From: Trichostrongylus colubriformis
Lineage: Eukaryota > Nematoda > Chromadorea > Rhabditida > Trichostrongylidae
Direction of reading: 5' to 3'
Length of the DNA: 64,000 nucleotides
Assembly: GCA_963978905.1 (NCBI GenBank)
Contig: OZ022259.1
Coordinates: 19,504,068 to 19,568,067, forward strand
The notes under the pieces: model-generated
Told to the model about the DNA's origin: nothing
What the model saw: only the letters and a program-made list of their open reading frames with translations
The model's database searches: none
Shown here: one piece after another, positions 1 to 12,053 of the stretch
Layout of the letters: every line of letters begins with the position of its first letter
Numbering within the stretch: position 1 is the first letter of the stretch
Translations under genes and position numbers: made by a program

Positions 1-754
1 CACCCCTCAGGTTCCAAATAGATTGTGACATTGCTAAAAGAGCGGTGAAGGAGTCGCCTCACCCCTCTGCAGGTTAGGAGGTGTGGACAAAGTCTCACAA
101 CGCGCTCCTACCAGTGATGACCCAGCTCGACTGCCGCAAACGCAATGCGCTTTTTAATCGTACTTCACTAAGGCCACGTTCATACTCCACGATGCCGGCA
201 ACAGGACGCGGCGGCATGTCTCTGAATCTCTGCCTGCCTCTATCTGTGCCATCCTGCCTCGTTGCACGCACCGTCTCTGCACCTCCCACGTGCCACCCTG
301 CCTCGCTGCCTGCGAAGGCAGCCACCTCTTACCAGTGCTTTGTATGAATGAGGGCTACCTGCATCTTTCTAATTTTATACAATCGACTCAGAATGCAAAT
401 CTCATTGTCGGCACAATTCCGCATACATTCCACTTCAATTTCAGCAGACAATCTATTTAATCAGGAATTACTAGAGATGATCCCCTGCAACAAATGATTA
501 AACCAACAATGGAATCACACAAATACTATGAAACAATAACAATAACAACAGAGAAAAATGATCTTATGCCAAAAATCCTGAAATGGCCATCGACCGGCGA
601 TGTCATGCGTAGGAAACTGAACAAATGGAAATGACTGACGTTACAGAAATCCATTCATGAATAAAAACTGCGCAAAGGTAGAATGATACATTCAACGAGG
701 TGGAAGATAGAAGTAAAGAAACACTGGAGATCCGTATCATAGAGTAGACAAAAA
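1..754. other. Downstream flank of the HIRIP3-like gene, one MITE
   Basis: No gene is supported here. The stretch holds a MITE copy (172-355) and otherwise AT-rich sequence without exon-like signals. The two short open frames over the MITE are on opposite strands and follow the inverted repeat, so they are not genes. Confidence 0.6.
172..355. mobile_element. Palindromic MITE, GGCCGC-TCATACT family
   Basis: The left end reads GGCCACGTTCATACT after a TAA, and the right end is its diverged inverse (GTATGAATGAGGGC). The interior shares cytosine-rich blocks (CATCCTGCCTCGTTGC) with the copies at 59223-59391, 54712-54850 and, inverted, 27935-28122. There is no coding capacity. A three-base TAA/TTA flank and GG-type ends resemble Tourist/PIF-Harbinger MITEs; that superfamily assignment is inference. 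Confidence 0.7.
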
Positions 755-3700
755 TCAATCCGAATCCGCGTCATCGCTAACGATTCCACGAAGATTTTTG
801 AACAAATTTCGTGTCTCTTCTTTCATATGTTCACTTTCTTCAAGTTCTTCGTTGTCTTCATCGGAGCTATCTTCGAATATTATTCCTCCACGCCGTTTAG
901 ACGCTAACGCTGCAGAACGTTGAGCACGAGTCACGCGGCCTTCTAAAATGAAGGGGAACAGGATCAAAAATAGTAAGGCCGCTTTCATATCTTGCGCATC
1001 GACGCCGTCACCTGCGTCGATCTGACGCCGTCACCTGCGCCGATTTGACGCCGTCACCTGCGTCGATTTGACGCACCGCCAGTGACGGCGTCAAACTCAC
1101 GCAACCATTTGCCCGCCGCCGACGACGGCGTCCATGGATAATGCGCAGCGTTTGCAAAATTCTTGACCCAATCACACTACCACTACAGTATGGTGATTGG
1201 GTCAAGAATTTTGCAAACGCTGCGCATTATCTATGGACGCCGTCGTCGGCGGCGGGCAAATGGTTGCGTTGACGCCGTCACCGGCGGTGGGCGTCAATTT
1301 GATGCCGTCACCTGCGTCGATTTGACGCCGTCGCCGCCGGTGACGGCGTCAGTGCGCAAAGTATGAAAGCGGCCTAATGCTTTCACATTACTGCATAATT
1401 GTCAAATCCGTTGCCCGTGTTGGAGAAAAGCGCAACCCAGGTTCCGTCTTTCCAATTCTAGCCGGGTTCACGTGTATGTCTCACTATTGCCACCTAGCGG
1501 AAATATGCCGCTACTGAACACTGGTCTGATGCCTCTGCTCAACTAAGTTGCGCAAAGCAAACTGAACTTTTTCTCGGTGAAAGGTTCAGCGACAAGGTGA
1601 CAGTAATGACAGCAATGAGATATCCACCTGGACTTGCAGAAATCTATGGAGTATGGATTTCATGACTGTTGAGAGCCTTTTCTATGCCAACGGTTATCGT
1701 GTGTTGTTAGACTTTGCCAATGCTCTCTTGTGCTCAGTTGAATCACAAATTTAAAGATGAAAATAGGCGCGAAAAACCGACTCGAGGAACGTCGTAGCCA
1801 GTAGGAGGCAACCCATGAATCATGCGCTGAATCATTTTATGAGTCGCGTTACTAACGAATTAGTCCAGACTTAAATCATCGAGTGATGGACCGAACCAAA
1901 CTCACTTGGATTATCTCCGATTTCGATTATTTGATTTTTGGCCAACTCCGCTAGTTCGGCCTCTTGCTCCTTTTGAAGTTTAAAGGCTTTGCATGACTCT
2001 ATCGTGAAGGGAGCTGGAAACACCTCTTTTAAGGAATTCAGCGAGTTCAGCCTGATGTTGAAGGAAGAACGAATATACTACAGTGAATGAACAGATAAAC
2101 AAGAAATGCGAACGGGATCAAAAAGTAAACGATGACGTCATAGAAACAGAAACTGGGGCTGCTGTCTCATTCAAGTGTACCAAAATATCAAAACTAACGA
2201 GTGAGCCCTCGCCTCTCCATTTCTTTCTCAAGAGCCTTCACTCGTTGACGATCACTATCACCGATATCTTCGAATAATTTCTTGTAGACAATTCTAAAAA
2301 AATATTTATTCGCTCCATTTCAGAGCATCAATACTTACTAAACCCACCTGAAACCAGCCAGAGTCACCATTTTCTTGAGTTTTGCCAAGCGAATTGAGGC
2401 TGGACTCTGTAGAGATGGAATGTTGGAAACTGTTACTCTTTATCATAAACGTATTCAATTACTTGAGAAGCTTCTGTTCCTTTCTCTTTCTTCGGTCGAC
2501 CTCTCTTACCAGACTTCTGAAACATCAGAAAACAAAATGTAAACTGTTTTGAAAGGCGTTCATCAAAAGTCAGATCATGCGTGCACTTGAGCGCGTGTGC
2601 GTCGGAACATCACGCGAGGAGAGGGCTATGCGCTCCTTAGCGCACAGACAGTTCACAAAAAGACCGGCAAAGCACTTGCCGCACGCGGTAACCCAATTCG
2701 AGCGTCCTGGCGCATACCCTATTTAGGCACACATTGTTTATAATCCGACCCTACGACTATTATTAACACTGTATCTATATGAGCGGTACAAGCCAACTGG
2801 TAGCGTACCACTAGAGTAACAAAAAGAAGGGTAAAACGCAAACATTTTGGAACGATCGAGTTACCTTCCTTCCCTTTTCCTCTTCATCTTCCTCCGACGA
2901 TGTTCCATGATGTCTACTGGTTTTCGCCTCATGCACCAAAAACAAAACTATGAAACAAAAAAGTATCGCTGTGTAGCGCCAAACAAGCTTGAAGGAATCT
3001 CCACGGAAAGATGGGTTAATCTGCTACCCATATAGTTATGTAGTATTGGCTTAATAAGGGCCGCATGCAAAGTTTCACGCGAAAAAGTGAGAATTCGGCT
3101 AAGATACAGCTCCTCGAATTGTCGTCCAGGTGGTCGGGGCCTCCGAGCAAAAGGCCCGTCTCGTTGCCGCCGCGGTTAGAAACGAAGAGTAGGACTGTTT
3201 ACGTAACTTTCTGTTCCTACAATGCGCCTCCGACCACGGCGGACGATGGGCATTTTCTCGGAGGCCCCGCCCACCCGGCTGAAACTTTGCGTTGTATCTT
3301 GACTGCATTCACATTTTTCGCGTGAAACTGTGCATGCGGCCCACATCAGGCAAATACAACATAAATATACGGGTAACAAAAAAAAATCATTTTTCTCTGG
3401 ACGATTCCTTCAACAAAAGATCGGGAGCCACATCTGACTGCCTTCAGCATTCAAATCTGACAGTATCATGAATGTTTCACAAGGGGCGTAGAAATTATCA
3501 GAAAATCTTTCAAGGGCTTCCCTGTGAACGAAGGGGATTTTTTAGAAAATTACCTTTTCAGACTTCTTCTTCTTCGTTCTCTTGGCTTTTTGACTGTCAC
3601 TGTCATCTGAATCCTTCTCTTCTTCTTCTCTTTCTGTTCCCCCTTTCGACTTCTAAGCGCAATGATTATAAGAACAAGCACCTACTAATTTCTCAAACGA

Positions 3701-6700
3701 GACATAAAAATGGATTACTTTGTCGGATTCATCATCTGAGGAAGAACTCTTGTTCTCTACATCAGCGCTGTCCCTCGTTGAACTATCCGTAGAAACTTTT
3801 CGTTTCTAAAACAAAATTGTGACATAAAAAAGAAGAAGGGAACAGAAAGGAATACAATGATTCCTCAAGGTCTCTCGAACAAGAAAATTGAAGTGACTAA
3901 AGGATACAAGCATATATTTGCATCCAATCACCACGCCCACGCACTGTACGAATGAAGTGCTTATCCAGTTGATCTTTAAAAGTGTAAAAGTTACGAGGAC
4001 GGGCAGACACTCGCGGATAGATATATGAATGCACTAGGGAAGATTAAGTGCTTGATACTGATACGCGCAGACAATTCAATGTAACCCAAGTGACATAACT
4101 ATTATTGGCACAAGTTTACGAAACTTGCACCCTCAATAAGCCTGGCGTCCTTGAACAAATGCGCTCTTCAGATATTGCTTTTCAGTCAATTCATAAACTA
4201 GGAAAAAATGAGCTGATGTAGTCAAAATATCGTCAGAAATCCCACAGTGAAGTTACGTGGAGACTTAAGTCCATGTATGGTACCAATGCGAAGGAAAACC
4301 AGAAAATTTCTGACCAAGTTATAGTACCACTCTGCATGATAATCAGCATCTAAGGCCTTCACGACATCGTCAACTACATAAGACTTGCACAACTTCTAAA
4401 ATTCATGATTGCAAAGAAAACTTCCATTACTTCGCCTACATCCTCTTATGTAGGAACAAAAATACCAAGGAAATAAATAATCAAAAGGGAACAGGAAAAA
4501 TCTTCCCACCTGTTCATCCTTCCTACTCTTTTCCCTGATATCGTGGTCATTAGGCGATGAAATGGACGGCTTGTTCCCTTCCTTATTCGAATCATCCTGA
4601 AAGCGCGAGTGCAGAACTTCTTATGACGGCATATACAATATAGAAATGAAGTGGAAATGCGGAAATCCTACACAGCTCCTCTATATGATGTTAAAAAACA
4701 GTGTGGAGCTTTAATAATTAATGATTCACTTCTTCTTTACTGTTGCTGGCCGCTTCATCATCTTCACTCCCACCAATGTCTTTCTTCTGAAACTCGAGGA
4801 CAGGATCATATGCACTCAGATGGTAAAAAACATCGACAGAGAGTAGAGAGGCACTGATCGGAGTCATTCCCTGACCTGTTTAGGAGAACTCTCTTCTTGC
4901 TGTCCTTTCGCATTTACTTCTTCATCGGAATCTTTCTCATCCACCTCATCTTTGTCACTCATGTCGCCCAGTGGGATCTCGTCGCTATCGAACTCATCCT
5001 CTAGCGGCTGCAAAGCATAATTATAAATCGCGGGATGAAAGAGTAAAAGATTAGCTATGTCTTGGTGAAGAATTCTTTTATACCAAGAGTTTCGACAGGA
5101 TGATGCCAATTTTTTTTAAAAAGAAAGCAGCTGACTTGAGCACATGTAAACAAGCTGTTTGAAATTGAAGAGCTACTAGTGACATACTCACAGGTTTTCG
5201 TTTTCTGCGCCTTCTTTTTTCTTCGTGATCGCTTTCCTCAGATTCCTGAAAGCTGACGTCATCAACAATTCTCGCACAAATCAAGCATGAAGAAAAATCA
5301 CATCTATTCAGTCACGAGACTACTTCAAAATAGCAACTAAGCCATCCGTTTCAAATGTTTAAGTGTCACATCGCCGGTCATATATGATTACTGCGCGCCG
5401 GCGAGAACAATCTCAGCACCGGTAGGTGAACCCATGGAAGACGTTACTGAAAAACTTGAAGCTTTAGCTTAGCACACATACATGAGCATGCGTGTAACAC
5501 CGCGACACAACATACCTTGCAATGCACTGGAATTGAGAAAACGAGAAAGAAGGGATTTCATTGAATTTATACGAAAACATGATGCGCGACTGATCGCCTA
5601 TACAACGTTGGCTATGCTATTAAGCCAATCAGGAAGTACATGACGCAAGCCGCAGGCACCTTCCACTTAGAGGAATCGTCCACGGAAAATGAGTTTTTGT
5701 GTCACCCATATATTTATGTTGTAGTTGCCTAATGTTGGCCTCATGCAAAATTTCACGTGAAAAAATGTGAATCTGGCTGAGATACAGCACCACAAAGTGC
5801 GGTCCAGGTGGGTGGGGCTTCCGTGTAAAAGCCTCGTCCCGTCGTCCGCCGCCGTTGGGAACGGGGAGTGGGACTGTTTACAACCTTCTGTTCCTACAAT
5901 GCGTCTCCAACCACGGCGGACGACGGGACGAGGCTTTTACACGGAGGCCCCGCCCACCTGGACCGCACTTTGTGGTCCTGTATTTCAGCCAGATTCACAT
6001 TTTTTCGCGTGGAATTTTGCATGAGGACAACATTAGGCAAATACAACATAAATATATGGGTAACACAAAAACTCATTTTCCGTGGACGATTCGACCACAA
6101 AGGTTCGTATTATACACCAAACATAGGTAATGGCACTTAACAGAACTTACGCTTTCACTCGGGTCTGTCTCGATCTTCCTTTTCTTCGCCTTGTTTGTCT
6201 TGGATCTGGAAAAATTGCAATCTATCGAGTATTAACTACGGTTGGAACACTTCAGGCAGGATAAGACGGGGTAAAGGACGCACGAGGTACCAAGAACTCT
6301 CTGCATACAAAGGAGGCATGTAAACAGAAAGGCGGCAAAACGATCGGAGAAAAGAAACATGCAAACTCGTTTGTCTCTTCCAAAAAAGGGTATATCAGAT
6401 GTGATCATAAAAATGGAGAGGTCGTATCTACCAGATAAACAGCAGTAAAAGTTGGGAAAGAGGTTTCAGGTGAAAGATTTTGATTGAGTGTTGAGCCGTG
6501 GTACTCCTTCAGGGAATCAGTTAACTTACGATCTTCATTTGAAATACAAAAGGAATGAGGAGGTCGAAGCTGTGAAGATGGCATGAGAAAGTGGTGTACC
6601 AACGTGGCTAGACCCATCCAATGGAATGATCCTGACGAACACTCAGGCACGATAGAAATTGTATCAGTTTAATAGATTCACTCATACAAAAAAGTGGAGT

Positions 6701-7084
6701 AGTTTACTTCTGCTAGGATCTACTGCTTTTCTGGGAGCACACTGAACATAGTGACAATCCCATTCGCGTCACTAATGCTTATAGTGCCCAAAGGTCTTTC
6801 GAGCTTTCACTAAATAGATTGAAAGCTTCAATTCGATTTCGTGCTTTAAAATCCAGAAAGGTTTCCATGAAAGATCTTAATTTGATAGAAGGCTAAAATG
6901 GATCACCAGGCGCAACTCGTGATTACGTTGAGATAACAAGATACAGGTAGATTTACCCGCAAAATCTTTATAACCTATGGTGAAGAAAGAAGAAAACAAA
7001 CCTGCTCTTGTCAATGACTTCACTCTTCTGCTTCACCTTTTCTGCAACAACTGCCAGTGGTTCGTCGTCATCGCTCGATGACAT
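755..7084 (-). CDS. HIRIP3: HIRIP3-like histone-chaperone (CHZ-domain) protein, 14 exons
   Basis: Minus-strand exons with matching phases: 7002-7084, 6151-6205, 5192-5245, 4876-5007, 4730-4786, 4510-4596, 3719-3805, 3554-3652, 2865-2927, 2463-2516, 2348-2406, 2199-2293, 1906-2013, 755-942. The protein opens MSSSDDDEPLAVV, followed by a long low-complexity region of alternating acidic (EDEFDSDE, SEEDEEE) and basic (KRRRRKRK) runs and an AT-hook-like KRGRPKK. Exons 11-13 give RLAKLKKMVTLAGFR, then YKKLFEDIGD and ESCKAFKLQKEQEAELAEL. The tail ends NLRGIVSDDADSD. The order of a YKKL helix, a C-K-A-lys repeat helix and a terminal RGI-S-DD box is that of the HIRIP3 C-terminus, whose CHZ motif binds H2A/H2A.Z-H2B dimers. 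The role, a nuclear histone chaperone, is taken from the family. Introns 2, 8 and 13 carry MITEs. Exon 9 uses the only acceptor that keeps frame (GCATGAG at its edge), so its 5' border is the least certain. Confidence 0.85.
977..1374. mobile_element. Near-perfect palindromic MITE in the last HIRIP3-like intron
   Basis: The ends are GGCCGCTTTCATA... and ...TATGAAAGCGGCC, flanked by TAA on both sides (974-976 and 1375-1377). The arms carry short GACGCCGTCACC-type tandem units, and the centre (about 1135-1250) is an almost perfect hairpin around CAATCACACTACCAC. The same terminal GGCCGC(T/G)TTCATACT occurs in at least six other places in the window. Confidence 0.85.
2994..3410. mobile_element. 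Inverted-repeat MITE, GGAATCGTCCACGGAAAA family, copy 1
   Basis: The left end is GGAATCTCCACGGAAAG and the right end CTCTGGACGATTCCTT, inverse to each other. Inside, the arms carry GCATGCAAAGTTTCACGCG and its inverse CGCGTGAAACTGTGCATGC, then GGGGCCTCCGAGCAAAAG and its inverse. It lies wholly in intron 8 of the HIRIP3-like gene. Further copies are at 5671-6092, 12054-12541 and 18344-18729. Confidence 0.85.
5671..6092. mobile_element. Inverted-repeat MITE, GGAATCGTCCACGGAAAA family, copy 2
   Basis: This is the best preserved copy. AGGAATCGTCCACGGAAAAT at the left is answered by ATTTTC-CGTGGACGATTC at the right, with long arms such as CACCACAAAGTGCGGTCCAG and its inverse. It sits in intron 2 of the HIRIP3-like gene. 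The four overlapping open frames over it are by-products of the palindrome. Confidence 0.88.
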
Positions 7085-7843
7085 TTCGTTCAGTAAAAAA
7101 ATAACTAAACAGCATTTGTCACAAACGACAACCCAAGAGAGCAGAGAAATACTGGCAAAACTGATTTCACAGGGTTTGGCTGGTGACGGTTAGGACACAG
7201 GTCGGGAGGACCGCCAGGGCACGCCGTAACTATGCTAATCCCTTTATCGTGTTCTCTGTGACAGTTCTCTTTGAAGCTATTTTGGAAAGTGAGTTGATCA
7301 TTGAACTAAACTGGAATTAGAAGTGGGTATGATATAAGACTTAACAAATTGAATTTTTTCTGAGGTATGGGAGGCTTCCCTTGATTTTTTTCCAATTTGA
7401 AAATTCTTTTTCAAAGGTATTATTCACAGTAGCATCACTATGAACACAGCAGAATAATGTAGCATAGAGGATTGGATCTACAAGAACAAGTGGTCAGTAA
7501 CCCAGGTCATAGGACCAGAGGCCACAGGTTGTCACAGAGTCGCAAGATGAGGCCAAAATCTTGGATCGGAACCTACACCCGGTCTAGCTCACTGCGCCAA
7601 GATGGCTAGTGGCAGGTGCACCGCGAACATTTGTATGATCTTCGGAACATAGCCGGGAAAACGCAATGATTGGGACTCGTGCAGGAGAACAGGAGCAGCG
7701 TGGTAAACTTGATGCAAGACTCCGCACGTCCAGACAATATGAAAATCTTCTTCACGTTCGAAAATGCATCAAATGCTCTGAAGACCATCTGCTCGGCGAG
7801 GAAACCACATGCATGAGCTACTAAAACTGAAGACCATAGCGAG
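7085..7843. other. Upstream flank of the HIRIP3-like gene
   Basis: This is AT-rich DNA upstream of the HIRIP3-like start codon (ATG at 7084-7082 on the minus strand). Around 7180-7550 it holds a diverged relative of the TTGGGACACACGAATC palindrome (GTGACGGTTAGGACACAGG near the left, GGCCACAGGTTGTCACAG near the right). No clear trans-splice acceptor precedes the ATG. No gene is supported. Confidence 0.4.
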
Positions 7844-7846
7844 TTA

Positions 7847-8041
7847 AGGCATTGCTCATAGTTCGCGATTCAGGCGATCGCGCGATCGCGTGGATCGCGC
7901 GATTCAGGCGGAAAAGAAAAGGTATGTGAGTAAGTGATTCAGGCGATCCACGCGATCGCGTGGTCGCGCGATCGCCTGAATCACTTAATCAATATATACC
8001 TTTTCTTTTCCGCCTGAATCGCGAACTATGCACAATGCCTA
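7847..8041. mobile_element. Palindromic MITE with GCGATCGC-rich arms (AGGCATTG ends)
   Basis: The terminal repeats are AGGCATTGCTCATAGTTCGC and GCGAACTATGCACAATGCCT. The arms contain GATTCAGGCG and its inverse, and a run of CGATCGCG-type self-complementary words. A decayed second member with the same right end (GCGAACTGTGAACAATGCCT) is at 56465-56603. Confidence 0.85.
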
Positions 8042-8124
8042 ACGAGGATCCAGCCGACGCTGCTAAGGCGGATACGTTCCGGCGACCTATACATGGGGGT
8101 GGGAATTCTGTAAAGAATTCTAGT

Positions 8125-9488
8125 TAGCACCCTTACCTCGCACCTACTTCGCACCTCCCTCGCACCGGGTGTGCACCTTTAGTTCCAATAATGTACTGTA
8201 GGTGTACGGTAGCATAATTACAAGATTACTTAGGTCACTTCGCACTTAGCTTCGCACCTCTTAGCCTTGCCTGTGAGGTGACCTTTCCAACTGCTTACAG
8301 TGACCGTTGACATCTTCCCCAGTTATAATTATGTTTTTATTACAACGCTTTTATTACGCTAATTTACTACGAAAAACAAACAAAAAAAAACGGAAACAGA
8401 AATAACAACAACATGTAATACTATTATTCACAATGATTTTGTTCTGTTCTTATAAATGCAAGGCTTAGTCAAAAGGAAGCTCGTCTATCCCTTATTCGAA
8501 GTGAATTAAGCCAAGCATTCCAATATTATTATGAGCGAGTTATTGTCAAATTAGTGGATTTCCTTTTCAAAACTCTGGTGCAAAGAAAGCCATACACGAA
8601 ATGCAAACAAGACCGCAGTGACCAACTCCAAAGCTCGAAACTAAATCGCGCAATCACAATCATAATCGTATTTAATTTTAGATAGCTCCCGCGAACTACC
8701 CTGTTTCTATTCTCATCATTATAAAAGGAGTGTCAGTGCAAAGACTTCAAATGTGATAGATTTCCTGATTCATCATTATATCAGGGCGAAGGTGGTGTAG
8801 TGACATGCGATGCGCACCCCACTCTCACGGCACAGTATCAAAGCCACCATTAGCTCAGTTTAGGCCTACCAACCTTCCATCACCCCGGGGTAGTGAAGTT
8901 GGTACCAGACTCGTCTGCGACAATGAAAGCACTGAGTTGTATATCGGCTAGCCCTCGCAAGTCTTTGTATAGCCAAATCGCATACACTTGCTACCACAAT
9001 TCTGTCTGAATAGAACTAGGATGCGCGGCGCACCTCCCGGGAAGGACTGATTAACGCCAAAAGCGCCTTAAATCTCTCTCTCTTTATATCAAAGAGTACA
9101 TCACTGCTTTCCTTTACTTATTAGCCTAGATTTTTATCAACAAACCTTACTAATAACTAATGAAGGCAAAGATGCATGGCGCGCTTATGGTTATTGACAA
9201 CAAACATAAGAGTCTGGTTTGTATCAATGAAGTTTTACTGCAAACTACGAATGTTTTTTTATTTAGCCTCCTTTTCTCCTTTTCCCTTTTACATGTGCAT
9301 TACTTTTTACTCAAAGGTCAATAGTCGGCGCGAGCAATTAAGTGCGGCCACCCCATGGGCAAGGCTAGGAGGTGCGAGGTGAGGTGCGAAGTGACCTGAG
9401 TAATCTTGTAATTATAATACCGTACACCTACAGTACACTATTGGAACTAAAGACCCTCACCCCCCTCGCACCTACCTTGCACTTAGGC
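8125..9488. mobile_element. 1.36-kb foldback element with GCACCT-rich arms
   Basis: The left arm (about 8125-8290) and right arm (about 9345-9488) are inverse copies sharing TTTAGTTCCAATA, TGTACTGTAGGTGTACGGTA, TAATTACAAGATTACT and AGGTCACTTCGCAC. Both arms carry a run of GCACCT/CGCACC motifs. The roughly 1-kb spacer is AT-rich and contains a SINE-like insertion at 8784-9064. No transposase frame is seen, so it is non-autonomous. Confidence 0.8.
8784..9064 (+). repeat. tRNA-derived SINE-like element, copy 1
   Basis: It is collinear with 58732-59010. Shared blocks are GGTGGTGTAGTGACA, GCGCACCCCACTCTCA, TTGGTACCAGACT, AAAGCACTGA-TTGTA and ATTAACGCCAAAA. The GTGGTGTAGTGAC block resembles a pol III A box. 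In this copy the B-box region is decayed (GTATCAAAG). It lies inside the spacer of the foldback element at 8125-9488. Confidence 0.75.
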
Positions 9489-9639
9489 ATGCGGGTGACT
9501 TCGCTCAAATGCGGCTCCGTCTGCTAACTTCTTCTCGATTTTGACTGCTACACGATAAAAAAGTGAAGCAAGTTCATCATTCTAAGTTATCCACAAATAA
9601 CCAAAAGCACTAAAGGCAATATACAATCAATTAATTTGT

Positions 9640-10032
9640 CTGTTGACGAGCGATGATGCCCAGTATGCATCACTACAACGAATTTTTGATGCCCCATTGC
9701 TTTACTCCCCGTTGAAGGCAAACCTCCGGAAAAACTGTGAGAGCTATCGCGCGTGTTACAGAATGTAGTGGCCCTGGTTTACTCACCAGTCAAGAAAAAT
9801 GAACCAAAACCCTTCACAACCACCGAGAATAAAGCTCCCTGCCCTCAGTTCTTGTACGATTATGGAAGATTAGAAATGAGCTTTTGCTTGATGATATCGC
9901 GCAAAATGCTACGATATCACCTGTTCTCCCCTGTTGAAGCTACCTTCGCTATTGAAATTGTCCCTTATCTTGTCTTATCGCAACTTTCCTTCTCCACGAA
10001 CAGCCACGTTGGAAATTTGATCGTCTGAGGCC
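9640..10032 (-). mobile_element. Family A MITE (AAAGGCACACC ends), decayed inverted copy
   Basis: The sequence is the reverse complement of much of 14066-14551: shared blocks include GATATCGCGCAAAATGCTACG, GTTGAAGCTACCTTCGCTATTGAAATTG and CGTCTGAGGCCAGGTG. The outer ends are eroded here. The open frame 9753-10028 runs along the repeat and is not a gene. Confidence 0.65.
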
Positions 10033-10039
10033 AGGTGGG

Positions 10040-10275
10040 GTATAGGTTGGGACACACGAATCCAGGCCTCAGCCTGTGACAGCCTGTAGCTTTTGCCCTG
10101 TGACTTAAATTACTCAGACAATTCGTTCATGTAAATGCTATCCTCCTTTTACGTCTGTTCCGTTGTCATTGATGAATGATGATGATATAAAAGATGTCTA
10201 TAATATTTAAGGGTTGTGTATGGTCATCGCGCGACCTAGTGGCCTCTTTGACCGTGTCTCAACCGTCACCCCAGG
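10040..10275. mobile_element. TTGGGACACACGAATC palindromic MITE, decayed copy
   Basis: The left end GGTTGGGACACACGAATCC and the blocks AGCCTGTGACAGCCTGT and TTCGTTCATGTAA match the better copy at 16109-16317. The right end (GACCGTGTCTCAACCGTCACC) is its diverged inverse. Non-coding. Confidence 0.7.
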
Positions 10276-10794
10276 GCACTCCCAAGCGTCGAGGAAAATA
10301 GCCACTTCAATATGACCCCCCTTTTTTAATATCTACAATACCAGCAACTGTTGCCGACTGTAAACTTGCAATGAGTTTTCATGCTATGCATTCTTACCTG
10401 AAGCAAATGATATTTATTTCACATTGCTTACACAGAATCGCTGCAAAATAGACTTCGCCTCTCGGTTGCTAATCAAAAGCATAAATTGTGGTGCTTATCG
10501 CTAACCTGGACAGGTACGATCCACCTCCTGTCCAGTATGCGACGCCCCCTATCGAGGAATCCTCCACTCCCGGTGAACCCTGGGTGAAAACGCTAACGAG
10601 TCTTTACAAAAGTCGCACACCCCCTCTACATCCATCACGCCATCAGGCCGACTGCCACATGTTCGAAAACCCTATGATGTAGGCATATAATACTCCTTAG
10701 GTCTGCTACATCTATGTACACTAACCATTGATTAAAGGGACCGGGAGGGATAATGTGGAAATCCAAATTCGGAAGGCATGTTCACTGATGAGTT

Positions 10795-11261
10795 AAAGGC
10801 ACTTTCCGCGATTACTTTGAATGGGCGAAAACGCTCGATTTTGGAATCAGGGCTAAGGAATACACCGAAAAAAATTCGAAAGAAGCCCCAGAAATGGCAA
10901 AAATATGGCCTTCTGACAGCTGGCCTTGTACGAGATTACCGCGTGAAAACGAGCCTTTCAATCAGTTCTTAGATGGTATCATGAGGAACCTTGAGATATT
11001 ACCTGTTTCCCCGAGTGAACGTTTCATTAGCTACTGGAATTTCATCTTTATCTTATCGCGGAATCACAGGCCCACGTAAATGCCACGTTGGATAAAGCTT
11101 CGTCCAATGCCAGGTGTGGTCGCAGTTGCTTACCGCGGGCTCAGCGCTACCAGGAGGCCTCATGGCGGCGCTCAAAGGGTAAAGCCTCGACACTTACCCA
11201 GCGGTCTATCGACTGCGGCAGGGTGAATAGCCGGTGCGATAATCGCGGAAAGTGCCTTTAA
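10795..11261. mobile_element. Family D MITE (AAAGGCACTTTCCGCGATTA ends), copy 1
   Basis: Terminal inverted repeats are AAAGGCACTTTCCGCGATTA and TAATCGCGGAAAGTGCCTTT. The interior (TTCGAAAGAAGCCCC, GGCCTTCTGACAGCTGG, GAGGAACCTTGA-ATATTAC, CCGCGGGCT-AGCGCT) is shared with copy 2 at 61782-62288. The short open frames in it are not conserved as protein between the copies. Confidence 0.85.
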
Positions 11262-12053
11262 TCCACAGTTTTCACAGAGATTATGTATGTCGGAACTCGA
11301 GTTGAAAGACCCGCTTTAAATTTTTTTTATTATGTTCCATGGTAGTGCATGGCTTGCAGAGGCCCAGTCGCCGTAGGGGAGCAGTGGAGCAATGGTTTCG
11401 ACTTGGTTTGGTAGTCGCCCCACTTCCCTGGGAGAAAGAGGTCACTCAAATTTTCAGCTGTTCGGCAGTTCGTTCACCCCTTCTCAATGCCAATACCTCC
11501 AATTTCATGTTCAAGACCACTTACAACCACTTGCGCCTTAGAGACAACCCAAAAAGCGATAAGTAGCGTTCTACAAACTCATACTGACCACCTTCGAGTC
11601 CTTATTTTTGACATAAAGTCACTCAAGACAGGGCCCCGCAATCACTAAAGTGAAATCCACTTTCTATCCACAGATACAAAAACTCGTACATACGAGTACC
11701 CTCAATCTCACTATCAAAGTGAAAAAGATTACAAAACGGCTTACTGGAGATTCGAAAATGTTTAACTATGTGTACAGTTCTCTACTAATCTTTGGAAAAT
11801 GAACAATTATCTATTAACAACAGAGAAGTGAAACTGCATATTTTGATTATTCTGTGAATAGACGAAAAGGTCAAACCAACGAATGAAATACAGAAAAACC
11901 AAAACTACCGTAATCTATAATTAAAGCTGGTCAGATAACAATAAAAGCTCATAGAAACCAGGGGCTTTACTCGCTTTAGTTGGAAGACTTAGTGTTTGAC
12001 GAGGTCGGCGTAAGAAAAAACCAGGATCATGGAAAACAACATACACTGTAAAA
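11262..12053. other. Unassigned intergenic sequence
   Basis: AT-rich non-coding sequence between two MITEs. No exon, RNA gene or named repeat is recognised. Confidence 0.5.

Noticed and set aside
3065..3379. Overlapping open frames on both strands
   Set aside because: They lie inside the palindromic MITE in an intron of the HIRIP3-like gene and are not conserved as protein in the other copies.
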